A DNA stretch of 64,000 nucleotides, from positions 496,001-560,000 of the forward strand of contig NZ_AP023182.1 of the NCBI RefSeq assembly GCF_013426915.1, written 5' to 3'. Position 1 is the stretch's first letter. The number at the start of each line of letters is the position of its first letter. This DNA comes from Paraburkholderia sp. PGU19. GTDB lineage: Bacteria; Pseudomonadota; Gammaproteobacteria; Burkholderiales; Burkholderiaceae. Shown here one piece after another: positions 17,480 to 32,020 of the stretch. The position numbers and the translations under genes were made by a program. Below the pieces are notes generated by a model. It was given only the letters and a program-made list of their open reading frames with translations, was not told the origin of the DNA and ran no database searches.

Positions 17480-18625
17480 ATGAAACTCTTGAAATCGATC
17501 ATCGCATCAAGCAGTGCTGTCGTCGCACTTGCGTCGGGAGTCGCCCATGCACAGGAGGACACTGTGAAGCTGGGCTTTGCCGGACCACTGACGGGCCAGA
17601 ATGCAAACCTGGGTAAGGACGTCGAACGCGGTGCGCGCATGGCGGTCGACGATCTGAATGCGAACCCACCCGTTATTGGCGGCAAGAAGGTCAAAATCGA
17701 ACTGCAGGTCGAAGATGACGCAGGCGACCCCCGGCAGGCCACGCAGGTCGCCCAGCGGCTCGTCGACGCCGGTGTGAAGGGTGTCGTGGGCCATTTCAAT
17801 TCAGGGGCGACGATCCCGGCGTCGAAGATCTACTTCGACAACCACATTCCCGAAATCTCCCAGTCGTCCACCAACCCCAAGTACACCCAGCAAGGCTTCG
17901 ATACGGCGTTTCGTCTGGTGGCCAACGATGGTCAGCTGGGTGCGGTGCTCGGCAAATATGCCGTCCAGAAATGGAGCGCCAGGACGGTCGCGGTGATTGA
18001 TGACCGTACCGCTTATGGTCAAGGAATCGCGGACGAATTCCTGAAGTCGGCTCAGGCGTCCGGCGCGAAGCTTGTCTCCCGTCAGTACACAACTGACAAG
18101 GCCACAGACTTCCGCGGTGTGCTGACGGCAGTCAAGGGGGAGAATCCGGACGTTGTGTTCTACGGTGGCATGGACGCGCAAGGCGGGCCCATGATCAAGC
18201 AGATGCAGCAACTCGGCATGCAGTCAAAGTTCATGGGCGGTGACGGCATCTGTACCGGTGAGTTACCGAGCCTGGCAGGTGCCGCGTTGCAGGGGCGCCA
18301 GGTTATCTGCGCGGAGGCGGGCGGTATCACGTCGGAATACGCCGCAGGTATGGAGGACTTCAGGAAGCGATTCAAGGCGAAATACGGTCAGGATGTCGTC
18401 ATCTACGCGCCATACGCGTATGACGCAGTCATGATCCTCGTGGATGCGATGAAGCGCGCCGGTTCGTCTGATCCCACAAAGTATCTGGCCTATCTGAAGA
18501 AGACTGATTACAAGGGCGTGATTGGCGAGACGCGTTTCGATTCACGGGGCGATCTGCAGAACGCGACACTCACGCTCTATACCTTCAACGACGGGAAGCG
18601 CGAAAGTCTCGGCGTACAACACTGA
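17480..18625 (+). CDS. branched-chain/polar amino acid ABC transporter, periplasmic binding protein
   Basis: 381 residues with a 24-residue signal peptide ending AHA and a LivK-type periplasmic binding fold (GFAGPLTGQNANLGKD, then GVVGHFNSGATIPASKIY). It captures an amino acid and delivers it to the LivHMGF complex encoded just downstream. The start at ATG 17480 has GGAG upstream. Its neighbours (SHMT-like enzyme, serine dehydratase) suggest serine, glycine or a relative as ligand rather than leucine, which is inference. Confidence 0.9.
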   Translation: MKLLKSIIASSSAVVALASGVAHAQEDTVKLGFAGPLTGQNANLGKDVERGARMAVDDLNANPPVIGGKKVKIELQVEDDAGDPRQATQVAQRLVDAGVKGVVGHFNSGATIPASKIYFDNHIPEISQSSTNPKYTQQGFDTAFRLVANDGQLGAVLGKYAVQKWSARTVAVIDDRTAYGQGIADEFLKSAQASGAKLVSRQYTTDKATDFRGVLTAVKGENPDVVFYGGMDAQGGPMIKQMQQLGMQSKFMGGDGICTGELPSLAGAALQGRQVICAEAGGITSEYAAGMEDFRKRFKAKYGQDVVIYAPYAYDAVMILVDAMKRAGSSDPTKYLAYLKKTDYKGVIGETRFDSRGDLQNATLTLYTFNDGKRESLGVQH

Positions 18626-18831
18626 CCTGTTATCTGCTGCATCGCGATTCAGGATCGATGCGGCTTCCTCTCCTGTAAGAGGCGGTGCTTTGGCGTCCTT
18701 TCCTGTGCCCTATCCGTAGGCGAGGACGCTCTTTTTGCATGTTTTCACGACTGCGCCAATCAGAGTGTTTTTCTCGTCCGGGCTCGACGCGGGCCAGGCA
18801 TGCATCAGCGCAATCCGTCGGAGCCTCCAGT

Positions 18832-19781
18832 ATGGACATCTTTATTCAGCAGGTCCTAAACGGCCTGGTGCTTGGCAGCGTCTACGCCATCATCGCACTG
18901 GGCTACACGATGGTGTACGGCATTCTCGGCATCATCAACTTCGCGCATGGCGACGTGCTGATGGTGGGCGCGATGGTTGCGCTGTCCGCCATCGGCGTGT
19001 TGCAGAACCACTTCCCGGTCTTGGAAACGTGTCGACTCTGTGCATCTCGCTGGGCATCTCCGCGTGTGCCTGCGCAGCGGTGGGCTATACGATCGAGCGG
19101 GTTGCCTACCGGCCTTTGCGCCGCGCTCCGAAGCTCGCGCCCCTGATCACCGCTATCGGCGTGTCGATCCTGCTGCAGACGCTCGCGATGATGATCTGGT
19201 CACGCAACCCGATGTCCTTTCCCCAGTTGTTGCCGACCGATCCCATCAACGTAATCAAGGCCACAAAGACGACGGCTGGTGCGGTCATTTCCATGACGGA
19301 GATCGTGATCATCGTAGCGGCCGTACTCGTGATGGGAGGGTTGCTGCTGCTCGTGCACAAGACAAAGCTTGGGCGCGCAATGCGCGCGATTGCGGAGAAT
19401 CCTGGAAACGCATCGTTAATGGGCGCGAATCCGAACTTTGTGATCTCGGCGACATTCATGATCGGCTCGGCGCTGGCTGCGCTGGCGGGCGTGATGATCG
19501 CGTCGGAATACGGCAACGCACACTTCTATATGGGATTCATCCCCGGCCTCAAGGCGTTCACAGCGGCCGTGCTTGGTGGGATCGGCAACCTCGGTGGCGC
19601 GATGGCGGGCGGCGTTCTGCTCGGGTTGATTGAACAGCTCGGTGCCGGCTATATCGGAAAGGTTACCAATGATGTCTTTGGCAGCAACTACCAGGACGTA
19701 TTTGCGTTCATCGTGCTGATTATCGTGCTGGTGTTCCGTCCATCCGGACTTCTGGGCGAGCGTGTTGCCGACCGCGCGTGA
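18832..19781 (+). pseudogene. livH: branched-chain amino acid ABC permease LivH, frameshifted
   Basis: The start at 18832 has ribosome site GGAG and gives MDIFIQQVLNGLVLGSVYAI, a standard LivH N-terminus. The frame breaks near 19017-19018 in CCCGGTCTTGG. One additional G restores the continuation through VGYTIERVAYRPLRR to the end GLLGERVADRA at 19781, about 316 residues with eight or so membrane segments. It is the first permease subunit of the Liv complex. As written the complex would lack LivH. The remaining subunits are intact, and the single-base loss matches a pattern seen elsewhere in the window. Confidence 0.85.
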
Positions 19782-19794
19782 CGAGGAGACGTAC

Positions 19795-20964
19795 ATGACA
19801 TCGATTCAACAAATTGAACCTTCGACGCCCCTTATCGCGGAGCGTCATCCGGCCAGGACGGTGACGGTTGGCCTGCTGACCGCTGTGTTCGTGATCCTCG
19901 CGCCGTTCGTCATCGGCACCGCTGGCGGCAACTACTGGGTCCGCGTTCTGGACTTCGCGATGCTGTATGTGATGCTCGCGCTGGGCCTGAACGTAGTGGT
20001 CGGCTTCGCCGGCCTGCTGGACCTGGGCTACATCGCGTTCTACGCGGTGGGCGCGTACACGGCCGCATTGTTGAGTTCGCCGCACCTGTCGTCGCAATTC
20101 GAATGGATCGCGCATCTCGCGCCGGGCGGGCTGCACGTGCCGTTCTGGATCATCGTGCCGTGCGCAATGGCAGTCGCTGCGTTCTTCGGCGTGATTCTCG
20201 GTGCGCCGACGCTGCGTCTGCGTGGCGACTACCTTGCCATTGTGACGTTGGGCTTCGGGGAAATCGTCCGGATCTTCCTGAACAACCTCGATCGTCCGGC
20301 CAACATCACCAACGGTCCGAAGGGCATCACGGGCATCGACCCGATCCACGTCGGCGACTTCAGTCTCTCGCAGACGCACTCGCTGTTCGGCCTGACGTTC
20401 CCGTCGGTGTACGCGTACTACTACGTGTTCGTGCTGTGCGCGCTGTTCGTGATCTGGGTCTGTACGCGTCTGCAGCACTCGCGCATCGGCCGTGCATGGG
20501 CCGCCATCCGCGAAGACGAAATTGCCGCGAAGGCGATGGGCATCAACACCCGTGACGTGAAGCTGCTTGCGTTCGCGATGGGCGCGTCGTTTGGCGGCCT
20601 GTCGGGCTCGATGTTCGGCATGTTCCAGGGCTTCGTGTCGCCGGAATCGTTCACGCTGCCGGAATCGATCGTCGTGCTGGCGGCCGTGGTGCTGGGCGGC
20701 ATGGGCCACATTCCGGGCGTGATTCTCGGCGCGGTGCTGCTCGCCGTGCTGCCGGAATTCCTGCGCTCGACGATGGGTCCGCTGCAACACCTGATCTTCG
20801 GTCACGAAGTCGTCGACACGGAGGTGATCCGTCAGCTCGTCTACGCACTCGCGATGGTGCTGATCATGCTGTACCGCTCGGAAGGCCTGTGGCCGTCACC
20901 GAAGCACGAGGACAAGATCGCGAAGATTGCCAAGCGCAGCAACAAGAAGCCGGTGCGTGCTTAA
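19795..20964 (+). CDS. livM: branched-chain amino acid ABC permease LivM
   Basis: 389 residues from ATG 19795 (GAGGAG upstream). Ten or so membrane segments, with the LivM signature VVGFAGLLDLGYIAFYAVGAY region (in part) and the cytoplasmic loop REDEIAAKAMGIN that contacts the ATPases. It starts 13 bp after livH. Its codon use is strongly biased to GC-ending preferred codons, more so than the genes before it, as for a well-expressed core gene. The basic tail KIAKIAKRSNKKP is typical. Confidence 0.95.
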   Translation: MTSIQQIEPSTPLIAERHPARTVTVGLLTAVFVILAPFVIGTAGGNYWVRVLDFAMLYVMLALGLNVVVGFAGLLDLGYIAFYAVGAYTAALLSSPHLSSQFEWIAHLAPGGLHVPFWIIVPCAMAVAAFFGVILGAPTLRLRGDYLAIVTLGFGEIVRIFLNNLDRPANITNGPKGITGIDPIHVGDFSLSQTHSLFGLTFPSVYAYYYVFVLCALFVIWVCTRLQHSRIGRAWAAIREDEIAAKAMGINTRDVKLLAFAMGASFGGLSGSMFGMFQGFVSPESFTLPESIVVLAAVVLGGMGHIPGVILGAVLLAVLPEFLRSTMGPLQHLIFGHEVVDTEVIRQLVYALAMVLIMLYRSEGLWPSPKHEDKIAKIAKRSNKKPVRA

Positions 20965-20982
20965 GGACAGGGAGCAGAGAAC

Positions 20983-21759
20983 ATGAGTGACAAGCAAATC
21001 CGTCTGTCCGTGAAGGGCGTGAACAAGCGCTTCGGCGGTCTGCAGGCGCTGTCGGATGTCGGCCTTCAGATCGAGGAAGGCACGATTTACGGTCTGATCG
21101 GCCCGAACGGCGCTGGCAAGACCACGTTCTTCAACGTGATTACTGGTCTCTACACGCCGGACTCGGGCGAGTTCAAGCTCGACGGCACGCCGTACACGCC
21201 GACGGCTGTGTATCAGGTGGCGAAGGCGGGCATTGCGCGGACGTTCCAGAACATCCGTCTGTTCGGCGACATGACTGCGCTGGAAAACGTGATGGTCGGC
21301 CGTCACGTGCGTACGAAGCACGGTCTGCTGGGCGCTGTGTTCCAGACGCCGGCTGAGCGCAAGGAAGAGCGCGAGATCAAAGAACGCGCGCTGGAACTGC
21401 TCGAATACGTCGGCGTGCTGCAGTACGCGGGCTACACGTCGCGCAACCTGTCGTATGGCCACCAGCGCCGTCTGGAAATCGCCCGCGCACTGGCGACCGA
21501 TCCGAAGCTGCTCGCACTGGACGAACCGGCTGCCGGCATGAACGCAACGGAGAAGGTCGAACTGACGAAACTGCTCGACAAGATCCGCGCGGACGGCAAG
21601 ACGATCCTGCTGATCGAGCACGACGTGAAACTGGTGATGGGCCTGTGCAACCGGATGACAGTGCTCGACTATGGCAAGGTGATCGCTGAAGGTCTGCCGC
21701 ATGACGTGCAGAAGGACCCGAAGGTGATCGAGGCTTATCTGGGTGCGGGGGTCCACTGA
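20983..21759 (+). CDS. livG: branched-chain amino acid ABC transporter ATPase LivG
   Basis: 258 residues. Walker A GPNGAGKTT (residues 40-48), Q-loop near TFQNIRLF, ABC signature LSYGHQRRLEIA, Walker B LLALDEPAAGM, and the H-loop IEHDVKLVMGL. It is the first of two ATPases energising LivHM. It starts 18 bp after livM and its stop overlaps the livF start by one base (TGATG), so they are translationally coupled. Confidence 0.96.
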   Translation: MSDKQIRLSVKGVNKRFGGLQALSDVGLQIEEGTIYGLIGPNGAGKTTFFNVITGLYTPDSGEFKLDGTPYTPTAVYQVAKAGIARTFQNIRLFGDMTALENVMVGRHVRTKHGLLGAVFQTPAERKEEREIKERALELLEYVGVLQYAGYTSRNLSYGHQRRLEIARALATDPKLLALDEPAAGMNATEKVELTKLLDKIRADGKTILLIEHDVKLVMGLCNRMTVLDYGKVIAEGLPHDVQKDPKVIEAYLGAGVH

Positions 21760-22475
21760 TGGCTACGGCAATGTTGAAAATCAAGGGCCTGCAGGTCAAC
21801 TACGGCGGCATTCAGGCTGTCAAGGGTGTTGACCTGGAGATCGCGCAGGGCGAACTCGTCACGCTGATCGGCGCCAATGGCGCGGGCAAGACGACGACCA
21901 TGAAGGCTATTACGGGCCTGAAGCCTTATTCGGCTGGTGATATCGAGTACATGGGCCAGTCGATCAAGGGCGTGCCGCCGCATGAGCTTTTGAAGCGCGG
22001 CCTCGCGATGGTGCCGGAAGGGCGCGGGATCTTCGCGCGCATGTCGATCGTCGAGAACATGCAGATGGGTGCTTATCTGCGCAGCGATACGGAAGGGATC
22101 AAGAAGGACGTCGACAGGATGTTTGGGTTCTTTCCGCGTCTGAAGGAGCGTGCGACGCAGCTCGCCGGTACGCTGTCCGGCGGTGAACAGCAGATGCTGG
22201 CGATGGCGCGTGCCGTGATCTCGAAGCCGAAGCTGCTGCTGCTCGACGAGCCGTCGATGGGTCTGTCGCCGATCATGGTCGAGAAGATCTTCGAAGTCGT
22301 GCGCGAGATTTCGAAGGAAGGCATCACCGTGATGCTCGTTGAGCAGAATGCTCGGCTTGCGTTGCAGGCCGCGGATCGCGGGTATGTGATGGATTCCGGC
22401 ACTGTCACCATGTCTGGCGACGCCAAGCAGATGCTTGATGATCCGAAGGTGCGGGCTGCATATCTCGGGGAGTGA
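21759..22475 (+). CDS. livF: branched-chain amino acid ABC transporter ATPase LivF
   Basis: 238 residues. Walker A GANGAGKTT (38-46), signature LSGGEQQMLAMARA, Walker B LLLLDEPSMGL, and the C-terminal LivF hallmark VEQNARLALQAADRGYV. It is the second ATPase of the Liv transporter and the last gene of the operon that starts at the SHMT-like gene or at the binding protein. Confidence 0.96.
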   Translation: MATAMLKIKGLQVNYGGIQAVKGVDLEIAQGELVTLIGANGAGKTTTMKAITGLKPYSAGDIEYMGQSIKGVPPHELLKRGLAMVPEGRGIFARMSIVENMQMGAYLRSDTEGIKKDVDRMFGFFPRLKERATQLAGTLSGGEQQMLAMARAVISKPKLLLLDEPSMGLSPIMVEKIFEVVREISKEGITVMLVEQNARLALQAADRGYVMDSGTVTMSGDAKQMLDDPKVRAAYLGE

Positions 22476-23413
22476 CGCGAAGGGGCACCGGGAGCCTCTT
22501 GAGCACGGCGACGAAAATGTCTGTCCGTTGTACCTCCAGAAGCCGCCTTTCCTGAGATAAGGACATGAGCGGCTGTTGAGGGTCGGCAAGGAGCATTCGA
22601 CTTTCTCGACAGCGGCCATTCGCGGCCGACGAATTTGACCGATCTGTTTCGGTCTTCGAAACGGCATTTGTGCGTAATGACACAGCAATGCCACAAACAG
22701 ACGGGAAACGCACCAGACGGGCCCTAGTATCTCGTTTCAAACCCAGTGCAACCGGGGCGTTGGGCTCCGGGTCTTAAAGACGTTTCGTATCTTAAGCGTG
22801 TGGTCGACGGTGTGCCCAACTCTCGCCCACAATCCAGGCGGACCGCCCGGAAACCCTTGTAAAACCGTAATAGTCCCGGTCTTGACCGGCGCGAGACTAC
22901 TCCTTAAAAAGCATAGGGTTAGGGCGATTTTCGGGTGAGCTGATTGGACTCCTCATCCGGTGATCCGTCAACTCCACACTTCAATTCAGCGAACTGCGGC
23001 ATCGCTGAGACCGTTGCTACATAAGGCGATCCGCCTGAGTTACCCGTCTGCGACGACTGTGCCCAGATTATCCGGAGTCGCGAACGGGCAGTGGGCGGGA
23101 ATCGGGCCGGTGAATCGCCAGCGGTAGCTCTGCAGTGCGATATTTCGGCCGGTGAGGACGGGCAACGGTTGGCGCTTTGGGGCCATCCCGACGGGAACAG
23201 CAAAGCATTACTCGATCTATCGATTGAAACGCGTATCGGACTGACCGGCGCAATTTGCGACTACCAATGCGACGGATAGTCGGAGGGAGATACGGGGAAT
23301 TTCTGGCGTTCGTTTGTCTCGTGAATTATTCGCCCCCGATTCGTTTAATTTCGTCAGAGGTTTGTCGCGTGAAATGAGAAGTCACGATGGAAAAAATATT
23401 TTTCCGATTTCTC
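22476..23413. other. intergenic region with a dispersed-repeat segment
   Basis: About 940 bases between livF and the rRNA promoter. The segment 22500-22740 carries a 20-base word at 22566-22585 that recurs with one mismatch at 51213-51232, suggesting a degenerate dispersed intergenic element. Several short frames exist on both strands but none has recognisable protein character or a good ribosome site. No gene is called. Confidence 0.5.
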
Positions 23414-23442
23414 TTGACGTCGCGTGTCGGGTGGCTCAGAAT
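23414..23442 (+). promoter_or_regulatory. rRNA operon promoter
   Basis: A -35 box TTGACG (23414-23419), 17-base spacer and -10 box CAGAAT (23437-23442), about 245 bases before the 16S start. The AT-rich block just upstream (AAAAAATATTTTTCC, 23391-23405) would serve as an UP element. Confidence 0.7.
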
Positions 23443-23492
23443 TCGCCTCCCTCGTTGCTGAGGACGCGAAAAAGCAAGGCGCTTCCCGCGAA

Positions 23493-23504
23493 TGTTCTTT
23501 AACA
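23493..23504 (+). promoter_or_regulatory. boxA antitermination site in rRNA leader
   Basis: TGTTCTTTAACA closely matches the rrn boxA consensus bound by NusB/S10 and lies in the leader between promoter and 16S. Downstream, GTGAGCG at 23643-23649 can pair with CGCTCAC at 25246-25252 after the 16S gene, a candidate RNase III processing stem. Confidence 0.75.
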
Positions 23505-23688
23505 ATCAACAGCCGATAAGTGTGGGTGCTCGATGGCGAGCGCGCGGTGATCTTCGGGTCACTGATAGCGAAAGTAATCGAGTCTCACACGGAAGTAATT
23601 GAGGAAGGTTCGAGAAATCGAAACTTTCGTCAGTGATTTTGAGTGAGCGACCGGGTTCGAAAGAGCCCGAAAAACAGTAACAGGTTTG

Positions 23689-25219
<1,531 letters not shown>

Positions 25220-25284
25220 CAGAGCTTCGCGCTTCACAAGTTGAGCGCTCACACTTGTCGGCTGTTAATTGAAGACAGGCTCAG

Positions 25285-25361
25285 GGGTCTGTAGCTCAGT
25301 CGGTTAGAGCACCGTCTTGATAAGGCGGGGGTCGATGGTTCGAATCCATCCAGACCCACCA
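25285..25361 (+). tRNA. tRNA-Ile (anticodon GAT)
   Basis: 77 bases with encoded CCA. Acceptor GGGTCTG pairs with CAGACCC, the anticodon loop is CTTGATAAG, and the T arm holds GGTTCGAATCC. It lies in the 16S-23S spacer, the standard position. Confidence 0.98.
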
Positions 25362-25411
25362 GCGTCTTGTCTGCGGTGGCTGATCGCAAACCCCCTGTGT
25401 ACTGTGTGACT

Positions 25412-25487
25412 GGGGGATTAGCTCAGCTGGGAGAGCACCTGCTTTGCAAGCAGGGGGTCGTCGGTTCGATCCCGTCATCCTCCACCA
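25412..25487 (+). tRNA. tRNA-Ala (anticodon TGC)
   Basis: 76 bases with encoded CCA. Acceptor GGGGGAT pairs with ATCCTCC allowing one wobble, the anticodon loop is CTTTGCAAG, and the T arm holds GGTTCGATCCC. It follows tRNA-Ile by 50 bases in the rRNA spacer. Confidence 0.98.
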
Positions 25488-25586
25488 ATCCTCAATGCCT
25501 AGCGTTCAGTGCGAACCGAGTGCTATGCATTGGCGATTGAGCCAGTCAGCGAATGATGTAAGGCATAGCGCTTTATATCGGCTGTC

Positions 25587-25600
25587 GTTCTTTAACAATC
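25587..25600 (+). promoter_or_regulatory. second boxA in the 16S-23S spacer
   Basis: GTTCTTTAACAATC repeats the leader boxA core (TTCTTTAACAATC) between tRNA-Ala and 23S, where it would reload antitermination factors before the long 23S gene. Confidence 0.7.
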
Positions 25601-25795
25601 AGGAAGAAGTAGTAAAGAGATTCACGAAAGCGTGCTTAGAGATGGGCGCGTGAGTAGGTGAATCAGGGTTGTGATTGTATCAATGTATTTTTTGAGTTCA
25701 TCGAAAGACGAACCTGGAATACGGCACAACGCGAATACTCAACCTGTAGCGGTTGTTATCCAGTGAGCAATTACTGCGAGACACACCCGTTATAG

Positions 25796-28678
<2,883 letters not shown>

Positions 28679-28867
28679 TAACAGGTGTGTCTCGTGTCGA
28701 TGATCGTTAGTGCTTCAGCACTTACGAGCATCCCACTCCCGAAGGGAGTACGGACACGCACACGGTTGAGTGATCCGTGTTGTGCCAGAAACAACACAAC
28801 CCATACCCTCTTTACGCTTCTTCCAGATTGGCTGTGGCGCACCACAATGCGACGCAGCAACCCGTCA

Positions 28868-28984
28868 TGCCTGATGACCATAGCGAGTCGGTACCACCCC
28901 TTCCCATCCCGAACAGGACCGTGAAACGACTCCACGCCGATGATAGTGCGGATTGCCCGTGTGAAAGTAGGTAATCGTCAGGCT
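28868..28984 (+). rRNA. rrf: 5S ribosomal RNA
   Basis: About 115-117 bases. The terminal stem TGCCTGA pairs with the 3' TCAGGC, and the core ACCCCTTCCCATCCCGAACA is conserved. It follows the 23S end by about 190 bases. Confidence 0.94.
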
Positions 28985-28995
28985 CCTTATACAAA

Positions 28996-29033
28996 CCAAG
29001 ACCCCGCCCTCAAAAGCGGGGTCTTGGCGTTTC
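28996..29033 (+). terminator. rRNA operon terminator
   Basis: A 12-bp perfect stem CCAAGACCCCGC / GCGGGGTCTTGG with an 8-base loop, followed by CGTTTCT. It lies 12 bases after 5S and is a strong intrinsic terminator. Confidence 0.88.
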
Positions 29034-29674
29034 TGCGGCCCTTGCAAGAGCGCCCCCGACTCTGGGGTGATGCCGATGTAGGCATGGAAGGCATGGTATT
29101 TCATTGATGGAACGCCCACTTTCGCGCAAATTATTGCGAAGCGGAAGTTGGCGCAGCGCGAAGGTTTCAACGAGCGGCCTACAGTCAGTTTTTGAGCGCG
29201 TACAATCGGGCAATTGATGTATTGATGCCGCTCGCTTATCGCTCGGAACCGTCACTCCAACGGCTGGTTCACTCCGAAACCTGCCCGATGCTCAATGCGA
29301 GCATATCGGCCACAGCTGACATTGACGAGTGGTCCGGGCAGCGGCCGTAATGCGCCGCTAAGCCGCCGACCTACGCACAGTTCGCGCGAGGGGAAGCGAT
29401 GATCGTTTCGCAATGGCCGACTGTACACTTTCGCCCAAGCCGCCGGAAAGTTGCCGTTGAAGACTTCAACGACCGCGCCGTCGAACGTTCATCGAATTGG
29501 TACTGCCGGGCCAAAAGCCATCATTCACCGCTATGTCCGCTGGCCCCGCAGCCGACACGCCCGGGCGTGCCTTGCTTTGTGGCCGGTGGACACCGCAAAG
29601 CGCAAGCGGCTCAGAAAAGACAGCCCGACACGTCCAGTCGGCTATCATGCCTATCCTCTCCGAAGTAGCCCCTT
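29034..29674. other. intergenic region after the rRNA operon
   Basis: 640 bases with no recognisable gene. Short frames on both strands have arginine/proline-rich, shadow-like translations. The ABC-F gene downstream must be transcribed from within or across this stretch. Confidence 0.45.
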
Positions 29675-31341
29675 ATGATTTCCGTCCGTAATCTCACGCT
29701 GCGCCGTGGCGTTAATGTCGTACTCGACAACGCATCTATCACCTTCACCCCCGGCGAAAAGATTGGTCTTGTCGGCCGCAATGGCGCCGGCAAGTCGTCC
29801 TTCTTCGGCCTTCTCAACGGCACGCTGCACGAAGATAGCGGCGAGTTCTCGATTCCCGCTGCGTGGAAGATGGGCCAGGTCGCGCAGGAAATGCCGGAGA
29901 CCAGGCAGAGCGCGACCGACTTCGTAGTCGAGGGTGACGCCGTGCTGCTGGCCGCGCAGGCCGAAGTAGCCGCCGCTGAGGCCAGTGACGACGGTATGCG
30001 CATGGCGCACGCCTACATGGACCTGCACGACGCCGGTGCGCACGATGCCCCCGCACGTGCCCAGGCGCTGATCCTTGGCCTTGGCTTCAGTGATGCGCAG
30101 CTTAGCCAGCCGGTCAACAGTTTCTCCGGCGGCTGGCGCATGCGACTGCAGCTGGCGCGCGCGCTCATGTGCCCGTCCGACCTGTTGCTGCTCGACGAGC
30201 CGACCAATCACCTCGACCTCGACGCGCTGGTCTGGCTGGAAGCGTGGCTCAAGCGCTATCAAGGAACCCTGGTAGTGATCAGCCACGATCGCGAATTCCT
30301 CGACGCGGTGACGCAGGTGACGGTGCACGTCGACAACGCCAGGCTCGTGCGTTATGGCGGCAACTACAGCAAGTTCGAAGAGATGCGCGCCGAGCAGCTC
30401 GTGTTGCAGCAGGCCGCGATGGCCAGGCAGGCGGACAAGATCGCCCACCTGCAGAAATTCATCGATCGTTTCAAGGCCAAGGCCTCAAAGGCGAAGCAGG
30501 CGCAGAGCCGGGTCAAGGCGCTCGAACGGATGGAGAAGATCGCCCCCGTGCTTGCCGACGCAGAGTTCACCTTCGAGTTCAAGGAACCGCTCAACGTCCC
30601 CAACCCGCTGTTGTCAATGCTGGACGCGAGCTTCGGCTACCCGGCGCCGACCGACGCACTGCCGGGCACGCCGCCCACGGTCATCGTGCGGGCATTAACC
30701 GATCCGTGCTAGCCGGGCAGCGCATCGGCATCCTCGGTGCCAACGGCCAGGGCAAGTCCACGCTGGTGAAGACGGTGGCGCACGCGCTGGCGCCAATTGT
30801 TGGCGAAATCAGCGAAGGCAAAGGCCTGAACATCGGTTACTTCGCACAGCAGGAACTCGACGTGCTGCGCCCCCTCGACACACCGATGGAACACATGATC
30901 CGCCTTGCCAGGGACACGCCGCAGCACATGCGCGCGCCCGGCCAGAGTGGCACCGAACAATCGCTTCGCACCTTCCTCGGCACCTTCAATTTCAGTGGTG
31001 ATACCGTCCATCAGCCGGTTAGCACGATGAGCGGCGGCGAAAAGGCGCGGCTCGTGTTGTGCATGATCGTGTGGCAGCGCCCCAATCTGCTGCTGCTCGA
31101 CGAGCCTACCAACCACCTCGACCTGGCCACACGCGAAGCGCTAGCGATGGCGCTCAACGAATTCGAAGGCACGGTGATGCTGGTCAGTCACGACCGGGCC
31201 CTGCTGCGCGCCGTATGTGATGAGTTCTGGCTGGTCACCAAGGGCGGCGTCGAGCCCTTCGACGGCGATCTGGACGATTACCAGCAATTCCTGCGCGACG
31301 AAGCCCGTCGCATGCGCGAGGAGGCTGACGCAGAGCAGTAG
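29675..31341 (+). pseudogene. ABC-F family ATPase, frameshifted
   Basis: A duplicated-ATPase ABC-F protein (translation factor / ribosome-protection type, cytoplasmic, no membrane domain). The first half has Walker A GRNGAGKSS, signature FSGGWRMRLQLA, Walker B LLLLDEPTNHLDLDAL, then the linker helix rich in Lys/Ala (FKAKASKAKQAQSR). The second half has GANGQGKST, MSGGEKARLVL and LLLLDEPTNHLDLATRE. The two halves are in different frames: at 30690-30692 a G run is one base short, and adding one G joins VIVR to GINRSVLAGQRIG. The restored length is about 555 residues. As written, only the first ATPase domain plus linker would be made. A sequencing error is plausible because everything else is intact. 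Confidence 0.87.
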
Positions 31342-31600
31342 GTCATCGCCTGAGAGCCCCACAGGCGGGCGGCAGGTGTTGCATGGGAGGCGAAGCGCGG
31401 ACGTTCGCCAAGGGGCCTCAGCAATCGTGCGGACAAGCGCGCTCCGATGCAAGAGAGCAGCGCCAGGATATCAACGTTGAAACTGAAGCTCGTCTTCGCC
31501 GTGCCGAAACAGACCCGGGCAGATCGTGCCATAAATCTCGTGAAGTGATGGAGGAGGGTGCAGGAAAGGGGCCCCGCATCGATAGCCATGCCGCGGGAAC

Positions 31601-32020
31601 TCAGCGCAAACTTCTAACCTGGTCCGGCGTGACACTTCCGGCAAATCGATTGCCAAAATGGGTTCTCGTGTAGTTAACGACAGCAGCGACCTGATCGTCA
31701 TTCATCGCGTCGCCAAACGATGGCATCGCCCTCCGGCCGTGAAGTACGCTGGTGATGACGTAGGGTGCTGCTTCGACTGCCGGGTTGTCAGCGAGCGCGG
31801 GGTAGTGACCCGCGCCCTGTGCGCCTTTTCCATCAGGCATATGGCATCCCGCACATGTAGCGTTGTAAAGCGCTTCGCCGCTTATTTCGGTGAAGCGGTA
31901 GTCCGGCGAGATCGCAAAGGTGCGTGGTACGTCCTGTGCCACGGTCTGGGTCGACACCGTCACGCTTCCGATCAGCAAGGCCATCAGCATCACGCTGGGA
32001 ATCAGCGTCGGCCTATCCAT
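31601..32020 (-). CDS. periplasmic c-type cytochrome
   Basis: 139 residues from ATG 32020. A signal peptide covers residues 1-29 (ends TVAQ), one haem-binding motif CAGCH is at 56-60, and the likely axial Met99 is in RRAMPSFG. It is a small class I cytochrome c. Its start overlaps the stop of the amine oxidase by eight bases (ATGGATAG), so the two are translationally coupled. This position suggests that it takes electrons from the flavoenzyme and passes them to the respiratory chain. A longer frame upstream of 32020 is only the antisense/alternate reading of the oxidase gene. Confidence 0.88.
   Translation of the reverse strand: MDRPTLIPSVMLMALLIGSVTVSTQTVAQDVPRTFAISPDYRFTEISGEALYNATCAGCHMPDGKGAQGAGHYPALADNPAVEAAPYVITSVLHGRRAMPSFGDAMNDDQVAAVVNYTRTHFGNRFAGSVTPDQVRSLR

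Noticed and set aside
30169..31341. Independent gene starting at 30169
   Set aside because: Its first half is an out-of-frame reading of the ABC-F gene; only the part after about 30693 is real, as the second half of the frameshifted gene.
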